Assembly (NCBI GenBank): GCA_028290305.1
Contig: JAQGKC010000458.1
Coordinates: 1-5,785 of the forward strand
Source of the DNA: Bradyrhizobium sp.
Lineage (GTDB): Bacteria; Pseudomonadota; Alphaproteobacteria; Rhizobiales; Xanthobacteraceae
Length of the DNA: 5,785 nucleotides
Direction: 5' to 3'
Of the stretch, positions 1-5,785 are shown one piece after another (the first letter of the stretch is position 1; each line of letters opens with the position of its first letter). Position numbers and translations under genes: made by a program. The notes under the pieces are model-generated. The model was not told the DNA's origin and did not search any database. It saw only the letters and a program-made list of their open reading frames with translations.

Positions 1-342
1 GAGCTCCAACGCCCGCTCATGATCTTCGATTTTCGGCAGAGCCGCCAGCGCAAATTCCTTCAAGTCGGGATCGGTACCGCTCATGATCTCGTACCGGAAA
101 AGGGCGGCATTCCCCTTCTGGTATCTACTTGACCCTCTACGTAGTCGCGGTCCAACGCAGGTCGATGGTCAGCGTTGAGCGACGCAATCATTGCGTGATA
201 GCCCCATCAAGCAGCGTATTGGGCGGAACCTGGATGTCCTTGCGCTCGAGTCTCCTGTTCAACGCGTCGACGACAGGGATGTGCGTGGTCACCATGAGAT
301 GCGCACGCGTGGTGCTAATGAATATTCGGATGTCTCTATCTC
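1..342 (-). pseudogene. Frameshifted remnant of a DUF4142-type protein gene, running off the left edge
   Basis: On the minus strand, pieces of one DUF4142-like protein appear in the right order but in changing frames. About 342-313 reads EIETSEYSLA. About 304-191 reads AHLMVTTH and then KDIQVPPNTLLD. About 191-123 reads MIASLNADH and then LDRDYVEGQVD. From 120 to the edge it reads QKGNAALFRYEI and DPDLKEFALAALPKIEDH. These match the family pattern as I remember it: a helix with E-x-E-S/T-S, an M-V-x-x-H helix, D-R-x-Y-V-E-x-Q-V, and a C-terminal L-P-x-I-x-x-H helix. The last break looks like one lost base, since GATACCAG would read D-Y-Q if it were GATTACCAG. No signal peptide or start is recognisable upstream. 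Members are usually small exported helical proteins of unknown role. The family call rests on remembered motifs. Several sequencing errors are a less likely explanation than decay. Confidence 0.68.
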
Positions 343-439
343 ACGTTTGTACACGAGCCTTTGAGCCAGCCTCGCATTTCCAGGCCTCTAGGCGCATCTC
401 ACGGCCAAGGGGCAAACGAAGCAGCAAGGAAACAGATCA

Positions 440-658
440 ATGACGAGAAAAATCATTCTGGCAGCATCGACGATGGTGCTGGTCGCAATCTCCGGACAGG
501 CATTCGCATATTCGGTCGTCGCGCCGAATCCGGCACATCAAGTGACGTTCGAGGAGCAAGTGCCTCGCGCGTTCACTGCTTTCGATCGGACGAGTGCACC
601 GTCGGCGGGCGAGCCCGACACCCATCGCTATCAGGGAGGGCCGAAATCGAACGATTAA
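440..658 (+). CDS. Small exported protein of unknown function (72 residues)
   Basis: The product begins with a classic Sec signal peptide: MTRK, then a hydrophobic stretch at residues 5-19, then GQAFA with probable cleavage after Ala23. The mature part is only about 49 residues, has no cysteine, and ends in HRYQGGPKSND. A good Shine-Dalgarno AAGGA at 426-430 lies nine bases before the ATG and fixes the start. The ATG follows the DUF4142 relic, which lies on the other strand, and the gene converges on the AraC regulator. I do not recognise a named family. Short exported proteins ending in a G-G-P-K tail are, from memory, common in rhizobia, which is weak support for a real gene. Overlapping ORFs in other frames lack a signal peptide or ribosome site. 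The function is unknown, and the periplasmic location is inferred from the signal peptide alone. Confidence 0.72.
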   Translation: MTRKIILAASTMVLVAISGQAFAYSVVAPNPAHQVTFEEQVPRAFTAFDRTSAPSAGEPDTHRYQGGPKSND

Positions 659-721
659 GTCGAAAAGCCCCTGCCCAGGCACGCGCCGGATGACAGTCCG
701 CGCGGGCCCGCAGGCCAGAGC

Positions 722-745
722 GAGGCCGCGCACCGCGGAGGCCTC
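722..745. terminator. GC-rich hairpin between convergent genes, possible terminator
   Basis: GAGGCC at 722-727 pairs perfectly with GGCCTC at 740-745. Inside the loop, GCG at 728-730 can pair with CGC at 734-736. It lies in the 154-base gap between the ends of the small exported-protein gene and the AraC gene, where a bidirectional terminator would fit. No T-run follows on either strand, so it is not a textbook intrinsic terminator. GC-rich DNA forms such stems often by chance. The rest of the gap (659-812) shows a second GC palindrome at 702-711 and no gene. Confidence 0.25.
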
Positions 746-812
746 CCCAGCGCCTTCAGCGTCACCTCTGCAATTCCACACCACAATCCGGTTGAGCAAA
801 GGGAGCAGTGTC

Positions 813-1715
813 TCAAGGGTGCTGAGCTGCGCTCCGATCAAGCCATGCCTCGGCACTGGAATATTCCAACGCTAATCTTGGCCCGTCGGCGGCGGCAGCT
901 ATGTCGACTGCTTTGCCGTTTCGGCTTTCAGGACCGGTTGGCATTTGATTGATGGCGCGCCATCGATTGGGAGTAGAGCCAACGAACCGCTTGAATATCG
1001 TAGTAAAGTGAGCTTGCGTCTGGAAGCCCACCGTCAGGGCGATTTCGACGATCGGCGTCGTTGTGTTCTGCAGCAATTCCTGAGCCCGCAGGACTCGCCT
1101 CCTCAAAACAAACTCGTGTGGTCGCAGATTTGTCGCCGCCCGGAATTGAGACGCGAAGTGCATTCGGCTCAATCCTGCGACCTCCGCCAACTCCGCCAAG
1201 GTCATTTTTGCTGAAAGGTGGAGGTCGACATATTCGACAACCCGCTTGAGGCGCCATTTCTGCAGCCCCTGGACCTGCCGTCGCCTCAGTTCTATTTCAA
1301 CCGGCTTGACAGCAGTCCGAGTATCCGAGCGCAGACCGATAAATCTAACGGCAATGGCAAATCGCAGCGCATCGGCACAGCACCGGTCATTTCCCTGCTC
1401 CGCGGCATGGAGTGCCCTGGAAAGAGATTTGATGACGCGATCGTCCGGATTTTCGGTTACCGCAGTATTCCGCATGCGTTCGAGCCACGCAGCGTCGGTC
1501 GGGAACTGCGCGTACTGATCTATGTCTCCCCGGTCGGCCATTGTCGACTGCAGGCGCCAGGCATCGAATCGCAACGGCTGGACTCCGCTCGCATCGTTCG
1601 AATGACGAACGAACCGACTGCCCTCGGCCTGAGCGAAATACCGTGCAATCCGGAGATCGGCCGCTACATCATCTGCAGAGTAGTCGGCCCTTGGAACTCG
1701 CGACGGCTGCGGCAT
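813..1715 (-). CDS. AraC/XylS-family transcriptional regulator
   Basis: This is a 300-residue cytoplasmic DNA-binding regulator. The AraC-type domain spans about residues 154-253 and has two helix-turn-helix units: MTLAELAEVAGLSRMHFASQ near 171-190, and TPIVEIALTVGFQTQAHF near 220-237, followed by the usual F-K-R-x-x-G-x-T-P-x-x-W/Y-R ending. The N-terminal half is not an obvious cupin sensor. It contains a helical segment (DDRVIKSLSRALHAAEQGND, then ADALRFAIAVRFIGLR) of a kind I associate with rhizobial AraC proteins. About 47 residues follow the HTH domain, more than usual. The ATG at 1715 is preferred because GGGAG at 1724-1728 sits eight bases upstream. A longer reading would need a TTG at 1766. 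It lies 252 bases downstream of the oxidoreductase on the same strand, so it may regulate the oxidoreductase and decarboxylase, but no ligand or target can be read from the sequence. Confidence 0.95.
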   Translation of the reverse strand: MPQPSRVPRADYSADDVAADLRIARYFAQAEGSRFVRHSNDASGVQPLRFDAWRLQSTMADRGDIDQYAQFPTDAAWLERMRNTAVTENPDDRVIKSLSRALHAAEQGNDRCCADALRFAIAVRFIGLRSDTRTAVKPVEIELRRRQVQGLQKWRLKRVVEYVDLHLSAKMTLAELAEVAGLSRMHFASQFRAATNLRPHEFVLRRRVLRAQELLQNTTTPIVEIALTVGFQTQAHFTTIFKRFVGSTPNRWRAINQMPTGPESRNGKAVDIAAAADGPRLALEYSSAEAWLDRSAAQHP

Positions 1716-1967
1716 GAACCAATCTCCCGATCGATTGACTGAAAGCCGGAAGACTGTGAGCCGCAAGAACTGCGAGGCATCTGATCGGAAGAAGCGATCA
1801 GCGTCTCGTCGCGCCTCACTTTGTCGAGCTATTCCGACCTGTGCAACGGAGATATTGCATCGGATTTGGCTCGCTCCATTCTACCGTTGTGCCGATCGGG
1901 TAATAACGTTGGGTCGAAATATCATACCTTGGTATCGGCAGAATCGTCGTGGCCAGCCTGCATGGCT
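1716..1967. other. Gap between the oxidoreductase and AraC genes, with a short dyad
   Basis: No convincing gene is present in these 252 bases. ORFs crossing it on the plus strand have no ribosome site and run on into the antisense of the oxidoreductase. The gap should hold the promoter of the AraC gene on the minus strand. A short symmetric element, ATACC-TT-GGTAT at 1925-1936, is the only operator-like site I noticed. No strong -35/-10 pair and no clear terminator for the oxidoreductase transcript are visible, so read-through into the AraC gene is possible. Confidence 0.4.
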
Positions 1968-4283
1968 TCACTCCTCAACCGGGAAATCGTCCGCACCGGC
2001 AAGACGCGAGCGCACGATCCGGACCGGGATGCCCTTGGACGACGGCGTGAAGCTCAGGGGATCGTGCGCATATAGCGGCACGAGCGGGTTGGTCTCGGGA
2101 TAGTACGCCGCGCAGCAACCGTCCGGGAACGAATAGCTGACCAAGCGGAAATGGTGCACCCGGCGCTCGACGCCGTCGGTCGACAGCGTAACAAGGTCAA
2201 CGCGGTCGCCGTCCACAAGGCCCCGTTTGTCAATCTCGGATTTGTTCAGGAACACGATATCGCGCTGGCCGTACACACCACGATATCGGTCGGACATCGA
2301 GTAGAGCGTGGTATTGTACTGGTCGTGACTCCGTATGGTGCTGAGCCAAAGCGCGTCTGGGTCTTCGGCGCCGAGATCCTCGCCCAGCCCGTTGAAGACG
2401 AGGAAATTTGCCTTGCCCGACGGCGTCGCCCAGATGCGCTCTCGGGCGGTCGACACAAGGTGGAACCCGCCAGGAACACGGATACGGGCGTTGTAGCCCT
2501 GGAAGATCGGAAACACGTCCTCGATCGCATCGCGAATCCGATCGTAACTCGCAACGAAGCTGTCCCAGTCGACGACGGTGCTATCGCCAAGGGTCGCACG
2601 TGCCATCCCTGCGACAATCGCCGGCTCGCTGAGGAGATGTTCCGACGCCGGCCTGTTACGGCCGGCCGAGGCATGAACCATCGACATGGAATCCTCGACC
2701 GTAATCGATTGCGGGACGGACGCCTGGATATCGATCTCTGTCCGTCCGAGGCAGGGCAGGATCAACGCATCACGTCCGTGGATCAGGTGGCTACGGTTCA
2801 ATTTCGTGGAGACATGGACGGTGAGTTCCAGATTTTTCAGCGCGGCTTGCGTCGTCTGCCAGTCGGGAATTGCCGCCGCAAAATTGCCCCCGATCGCGAT
2901 GAACACCTTCACCTCACCTCTGATCATCGCTTCAAGCGCGGTCACGACGTTGTGGCCGTGGGCACGCGGAGCCCTGAAGCCGAACCGGCGTTCCAGCCGT
3001 TCGAGAAACTCCTCAGAGGGAATTTCGGTGATCCCCACCGTGCGGTCTCCCTGCACGTTCGAGTGGCCGCGGACCGGACAGAGGCCCGCGCCCTCGCGGC
3101 CGATGTGGCCGCGCAACAAGGCAAGGTTGGCCAGCTGTTGCACATTTTGCGCGCCGCGGCGGTGTTGTGTGATGCCCATGCCGTAGACGATGATCGCGCG
3201 CTTGGCCTTCATGTAGACCTCTGCGGCATATTCGATGTCTTTGCGCGCAAGCCCCGACTGGCGCTCGATGTCAGTCCATCGCGTCGCTTTCAGATCGTTC
3301 GCGAGCGCTTCGATGCCGAGAGTGTGGCCATGGATGAATTCCCAATCCAGGATCTCCGGCTGACCATTCGCACGCGCCGTCTCATCCGTTTCTACCAGGA
3401 CCTTCATGATCCCCTTGAGGGCAGCAGCGTCGCCGCCGACTCGCACCTGATAAAGCCTCGAGCTGATTGGCGTCGACGTGAACGTCGCCATCTCGATTGG
3501 ACTCTGCGGATGCTGAAAGCGCTCAAGCGCCCGCTCCCGGAACGGATTGAACGAGATGATCGCCGCCCCGCGTCGCGAGGCCTCGCGCAAATTGGTCATC
3601 ATGCGCGGGCTGTTGGTGCCGGGGTTCTGTCCGAAGATGAAGATACAGTCTGTCTTGTCAAAGTCCTCCAGCAGAACTGTCCCTTTGCCGACGCCGATCG
3701 ACTGCGGCAGACCAACGCTGGTCGCCTCGTGGCACATATTGGAGCAATCGGGAAAATTATTGGTGCCATATTCCCGAACAAAGAGCTGATAGAGGAATGC
3801 CGCTTCGTTCGAGGTCCGACCGGAGGTGTAAAATTCCGCCATATTCGGATCGGGCAACGCATTGAGATGACGGCCGATGGTTGCGAAGGCCTCGTCCCAG
3901 CTCACCGGTAGATAATGATCCGAGACGGCATCGTAAGCCATCGGATGGGTCAGGCGCCCGACCATCTCCAGTTCGTAGTCGCCCCAGCCCGACAATTCAC
4001 TGACACTGTGTGCCGCGAAAAACTCCGGCGTGCAGCGCTTGGCCGTCGCCTCCCACGCCACGGCCTTGGCGCCGTTTTCGCAGAACTCGAACGACGAGGT
4101 GTGCTTCGGATCGGGCCACGCGCAGCCGGGACAGTCGAACCCTTCGGGCTGGTTCATACAGCCAAGCGTCACCGTGCCCTTGACCGCAACACCCTGCTCG
4201 AGCAAGTGCTCGCTCACGGCTTTGAGTGCACCCCATCCGCCGGCCGGGTGAAGATAGGGGCGAATGGCTTTTCGATCGGACAT
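1968..4283 (-). CDS. ydeP: FdhF/YdeP-family molybdopterin oxidoreductase, alpha subunit
   Basis: This 771-residue protein is close in length and motifs to E. coli YdeP (about 760) and related to formate dehydrogenase H. The N-terminus has the family block HPAGGWGALKAV and PEGFDCPGCAWPD, with Cys51, Cys54 and Cys68 as probable iron-sulfur ligands. YTSGRTSNEAAFLYQLF (152-168) and SNMCHEATSVGL follow, where Cys184-His185 aligns with the Sec-His pair that binds molybdenum in FdhF. Cofactor-binding blocks include FGQNPGTNSPR (217-227), YGMGITQH (367-374) and RGHSNVQGDRTVGITE (405-420). The C-terminal molybdopterin dinucleotide-binding domain starts near 645 with RSHDQYNTT. There is no signal peptide, so it is probably cytoplasmic. 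AAAGG at 4292-4296, eight bases before the ATG, supports this start; two upstream in-frame ATGs add residues that do not look conserved. E. coli ydeP is linked to EvgA-dependent acid resistance. The true substrate is unknown, and formate is only suggested by family and by the neighbouring oxalate decarboxylase. Confidence 0.96.
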   Translation of the reverse strand: MSDRKAIRPYLHPAGGWGALKAVSEHLLEQGVAVKGTVTLGCMNQPEGFDCPGCAWPDPKHTSSFEFCENGAKAVAWEATAKRCTPEFFAAHSVSELSGWGDYELEMVGRLTHPMAYDAVSDHYLPVSWDEAFATIGRHLNALPDPNMAEFYTSGRTSNEAAFLYQLFVREYGTNNFPDCSNMCHEATSVGLPQSIGVGKGTVLLEDFDKTDCIFIFGQNPGTNSPRMMTNLREASRRGAAIISFNPFRERALERFQHPQSPIEMATFTSTPISSRLYQVRVGGDAAALKGIMKVLVETDETARANGQPEILDWEFIHGHTLGIEALANDLKATRWTDIERQSGLARKDIEYAAEVYMKAKRAIIVYGMGITQHRRGAQNVQQLANLALLRGHIGREGAGLCPVRGHSNVQGDRTVGITEIPSEEFLERLERRFGFRAPRAHGHNVVTALEAMIRGEVKVFIAIGGNFAAAIPDWQTTQAALKNLELTVHVSTKLNRSHLIHGRDALILPCLGRTEIDIQASVPQSITVEDSMSMVHASAGRNRPASEHLLSEPAIVAGMARATLGDSTVVDWDSFVASYDRIRDAIEDVFPIFQGYNARIRVPGGFHLVSTARERIWATPSGKANFLVFNGLGEDLGAEDPDALWLSTIRSHDQYNTTLYSMSDRYRGVYGQRDIVFLNKSEIDKRGLVDGDRVDLVTLSTDGVERRVHHFRLVSYSFPDGCCAAYYPETNPLVPLYAHDPLSFTPSSKGIPVRIVRSRLAGADDFPVEE

Positions 4284-4414
4284 TGAAGGTACCTTTGCGG
4301 ACGGGATCATGGGCTCGAAGTAAGTGCGCGCCTTCAAGTGCGTCTTTCGAGAACGACCTCGGTTTTTTCGGATTGCACAGGTCGACAAGGCTCCTCGCGC
4401 CTGGCGCGGCACGC

Positions 4415-4420
4415 TATAGT
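4415..4420 (+). promoter_or_regulatory. Candidate -10 element for the oxalate decarboxylase gene
   Basis: TATAGT matches five of six bases of the sigma-70 -10 consensus. It would start a transcript near 4427 with a leader of about 120 bases, long enough to include the complementary segment at 4470-4477. The expected -35 position has no good match, so an activator or a different sigma factor would be needed. Confidence 0.22.
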
Positions 4421-4469
4421 GCATTCCGGAAAAACCCGTCGCCGTTTAGGGATGCGAATTGGGACGAGG

Positions 4470-4547
4470 CTCCTTAGCTTCGGGCAAAGTGGCCCGGTAC
4501 CGATGGGTCAGGCTGTGACGTGCCCGTTCAACCTAAGGAGTGCAACG
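4470..4547 (+). promoter_or_regulatory. Possible structured leader that pairs with the decarboxylase ribosome-binding site
   Basis: CTCCTTAG at 4470-4477 is exactly complementary to CTAAGGAG at 4533-4540, which contains the Shine-Dalgarno AAGGAG of the decarboxylase gene. A G-U pair can extend the helix by one. Between the arms are two small hairpins: CGGGC (4481-4485) with GCCCG (4492-4496) and a six-base loop, and GTCA (4507-4510) with TGAC (4516-4519) and a five-base loop. A second GCCCG at 4522-4526 could compete for the same CGGGC, giving an alternative fold. Together these could form a three-way junction that hides the ribosome site. No known riboswitch class is recognised. Confidence 0.35.
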
Positions 4548-5785
4548 ATGATTTCGAGACGAGATGTGTTGGCGGCATCAGCTGTCGGCGCCGCAATGAC
4601 AGTGTCCGCGGCGAAAGCTGCGTCTTTTGGCAATCCGGACGAGCCGCCGGAAGGCGCGATCAACGCCAAAAATCCGGCGAGCGTCACTGATCCGGGGCCG
4701 CAGGATCCCGCGATCAGGGATCAGCTGCAGTCGGCATTCTCGCCACCGCCAACCGACATTGGCGGCATGCCGCAGATCTGGTCTTCCTTCAACACCGTGC
4801 AACGCCGCATTCAGAACGGCGGCTGGGCGCGGCAAGTAACCCAGGCGGACTTCGCAATTTCCACAACCATCTCCGGCGTCAATATGCGGTTGACGGCCGG
4901 CGGCATCCGCGAATTGCATTGGCATCAGGCGGCCGAGTGGGCGTACATGACTTACGGCAATTGCCGGGTTACCGTGATCGATCCGACAGGCCGCCCCTAT
5001 GTCGCCGACGTCAAGGAGGGCGATATCTGGTATTTTCCCGCCGGTTACCCGCATTCCCTGCAGGGTCTTGGACCGGATGGTTGCGAATTTGTGATCTGCT
5101 TCGATGATGGCGCGGCGAGCGAATTCAACACTCTGTTGGTCACGGATTGGTTTGCTCATACGCCTCCTTCAGTGCTTGCTGAAAACTTTGGCGTTTCGGC
5201 CGAGACGTTTGCAAAGACACCGCTGAACAACCGCTGGATCTTTCAAGGCAAAGTGCCGGGAGACCTGCCCGCTGTTCGCGCGGCGATGACCGGAAACGCG
5301 CAGACGCCGCCCCAACCGTTCACCTTCTCGCTGGCAACGTCACCCAATCTGAACGGGACGAAGAGCGGCATACTGCAGGTTGCCGACAGCAGCACTTTCA
5401 AAGTTTCCACCACCATTGCCGCAGCGGTCCAGACGCTTCCACCCGGCGCGATGCGGAGCATGCATTGGCATCCCAATGCCGATGAGTGGCAATACTACAT
5501 CAGAGGCAAGGCCCGTATGGGCGTGTTCAATACCGGTCCGCACGTGCTCACGATGGATTTCAACCCCGGCGATATTGGCTACGTCCCTCGCAACTACGGG
5601 CACTATGTACAAAACGTCGGCGACACCGACTTGCAATTTTTCACCGTGTTCCGGACATCGACTTTTCAGGAGATATCCTTGTCAGATTGGCTTAAACATT
5701 CTCCTGCGGAAATGGTGGCGGAGCATCTGAACGTCGACCCAGCTGCGGTCCCGCACTGGCCGGGAGCGACTGCGCGCATCATGCC
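4548..5785 (+). CDS. oxdC: Tat-exported bicupin oxalate decarboxylase, 3' end cut by the window
   Basis: Oxalate decarboxylase converts oxalate to formate and CO2 using manganese and oxygen, consuming a proton. The 412 visible codons begin with a twin-arginine signal (SRRDVLAA, then a weakly hydrophobic stretch, with AKA cleavage near residue 24), so the enzyme should act outside the cytoplasm. Cupin 1 has RELHWHQAAEW with ligands His124, His126 and Glu130, plus His169 in GDIWYFPAGYPHS. Cupin 2 has RSMHWHPNADEW with His306, His308 and Glu313, plus His352 in GDIGYVPRNYGHYVQN. Arg121 and Arg303 match Arg92 and Arg270 of Bacillus subtilis OxdC. The active-site lid reads SEFN (191-194), keeping the glutamate equivalent to catalytic Glu162, which favours decarboxylase over oxidase activity. 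AAGGAG (4535-4540) lies seven bases before the ATG. By comparison with OxdC the C-terminus is almost complete. It is divergent from the YdeP-like gene. Confidence 0.96.
   Translation, partial: MISRRDVLAASAVGAAMTVSAAKAASFGNPDEPPEGAINAKNPASVTDPGPQDPAIRDQLQSAFSPPPTDIGGMPQIWSSFNTVQRRIQNGGWARQVTQADFAISTTISGVNMRLTAGGIRELHWHQAAEWAYMTYGNCRVTVIDPTGRPYVADVKEGDIWYFPAGYPHSLQGLGPDGCEFVICFDDGAASEFNTLLVTDWFAHTPPSVLAENFGVSAETFAKTPLNNRWIFQGKVPGDLPAVRAAMTGNAQTPPQPFTFSLATSPNLNGTKSGILQVADSSTFKVSTTIAAAVQTLPPGAMRSMHWHPNADEWQYYIRGKARMGVFNTGPHVLTMDFNPGDIGYVPRNYGHYVQNVGDTDLQFFTVFRTSTFQEISLSDWLKHSPAEMVAEHLNVDPAAVPHWPGATARIM

Larger units (their letters stand above)
4284..4547. promoter_or_regulatory. Divergent promoter region between the oxidoreductase and oxalate decarboxylase genes
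   Basis: These 264 bases must carry the start signals for both divergent genes unless they are read from farther away. The best -10-like hexamer for the decarboxylase is TATAGT at 4415-4420, without a good -35. The same CTATAG core gives a weaker TATAGC on the minus strand, so the two promoters could overlap. The core is flanked by GCAC at 4409-4412 and GTGC at 4419-4422. On the oxidoreductase side a perfect palindrome, AAGGTACCTT (4286-4295), overlaps its ribosome-binding site. The assignments are by eye and weak. Confidence 0.35.

Noticed and set aside
129..443. A 104-codon plus-strand ORF over the left end
   Set aside because: It has no ribosome site or domain and lies antisense to the DUF4142-like fragments.
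702..711. GCGGGCCCGC palindrome as a terminator
   Set aside because: It has no loop and no T-run, and such palindromes are frequent in GC-rich DNA.
437..856. A 139-codon minus-strand ORF across the small exported-protein gene and the convergent gap
   Set aside because: It is antisense to a gene with a clear signal peptide and ribosome site, overlaps the end of the AraC gene, and shows no family features.
1716..1766. Longer AraC start at a TTG codon
   Set aside because: It needs a rare start, and the internal ATG at 1715 has GGGAG at proper spacing.
2151..3911. A 586-codon plus-strand ORF opposite the oxidoreductase gene
   Set aside because: It is fully antisense to a clearly conserved gene, has no recognisable domain and no convincing ribosome site. 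Long antisense ORFs are common in GC-rich genes.
1968..4283. Calling the oxidoreductase a formate dehydrogenase
   Set aside because: It resembles YdeP more than FdhF, uses cysteine rather than selenocysteine, and lacks the normal cysteine cluster. Substrate cannot be assigned from sequence.
4284..4424. N-terminal extension of the oxidoreductase by 47 residues
   Set aside because: The extra residues are basic and unlike the family start. The ATG at 4283 has the better ribosome site and gives the usual family length.
4578..5159. A 193-codon minus-strand ORF opposite the decarboxylase gene
   Set aside because: It lies antisense to the cupin motifs, has no family resemblance, and its composition fits a codon-bias shadow.

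Overview
The window looks like chromosomal DNA of a high-GC alphaproteobacterium, most likely Rhizobiales and perhaps Bradyrhizobium-like. This is inferred from codon use, the AraC-type regulator with an all-helical N-terminal half, a DUF4142-like relic and a tiny exported protein of rhizobial style. No tRNA, rRNA, insertion sequence or CRISPR array is visible.

Layout, left to right. Positions 1 to about 342 (minus strand) hold the broken remains of a DUF4142-type gene, readable only by changing frame three times. Positions 440-658 (plus) encode a 72-residue exported protein of unknown function. A 154-base convergent gap with a GC-rich hairpin follows. Positions 813-1715 (minus) encode an AraC/XylS-family regulator. 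After a 252-base gap with no gene, positions 1968-4283 (minus) encode a 771-residue molybdopterin oxidoreductase of the FdhF/YdeP family. A divergent intergenic region (4284-4547) separates it from a Tat-exported bicupin oxalate decarboxylase (4548 to the right edge, plus), which lacks only its last few codons.

The right-hand part reads as a candidate oxalate and acid-stress locus. The decarboxylase should turn oxalate into formate and CO2 outside the cytoplasm and consume a proton. The divergent YdeP-like enzyme resembles formate dehydrogenase H, and its E. coli relative is linked to acid resistance. The AraC regulator lies downstream of the oxidoreductase on the same strand and may control the pair. 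Each enzyme family is clear from the sequence; the functional coupling is inference. The most distinctive non-coding signal is the decarboxylase leader, in which an 8-base segment is perfectly complementary to the Shine-Dalgarno region and two small hairpins lie between the pairing arms.
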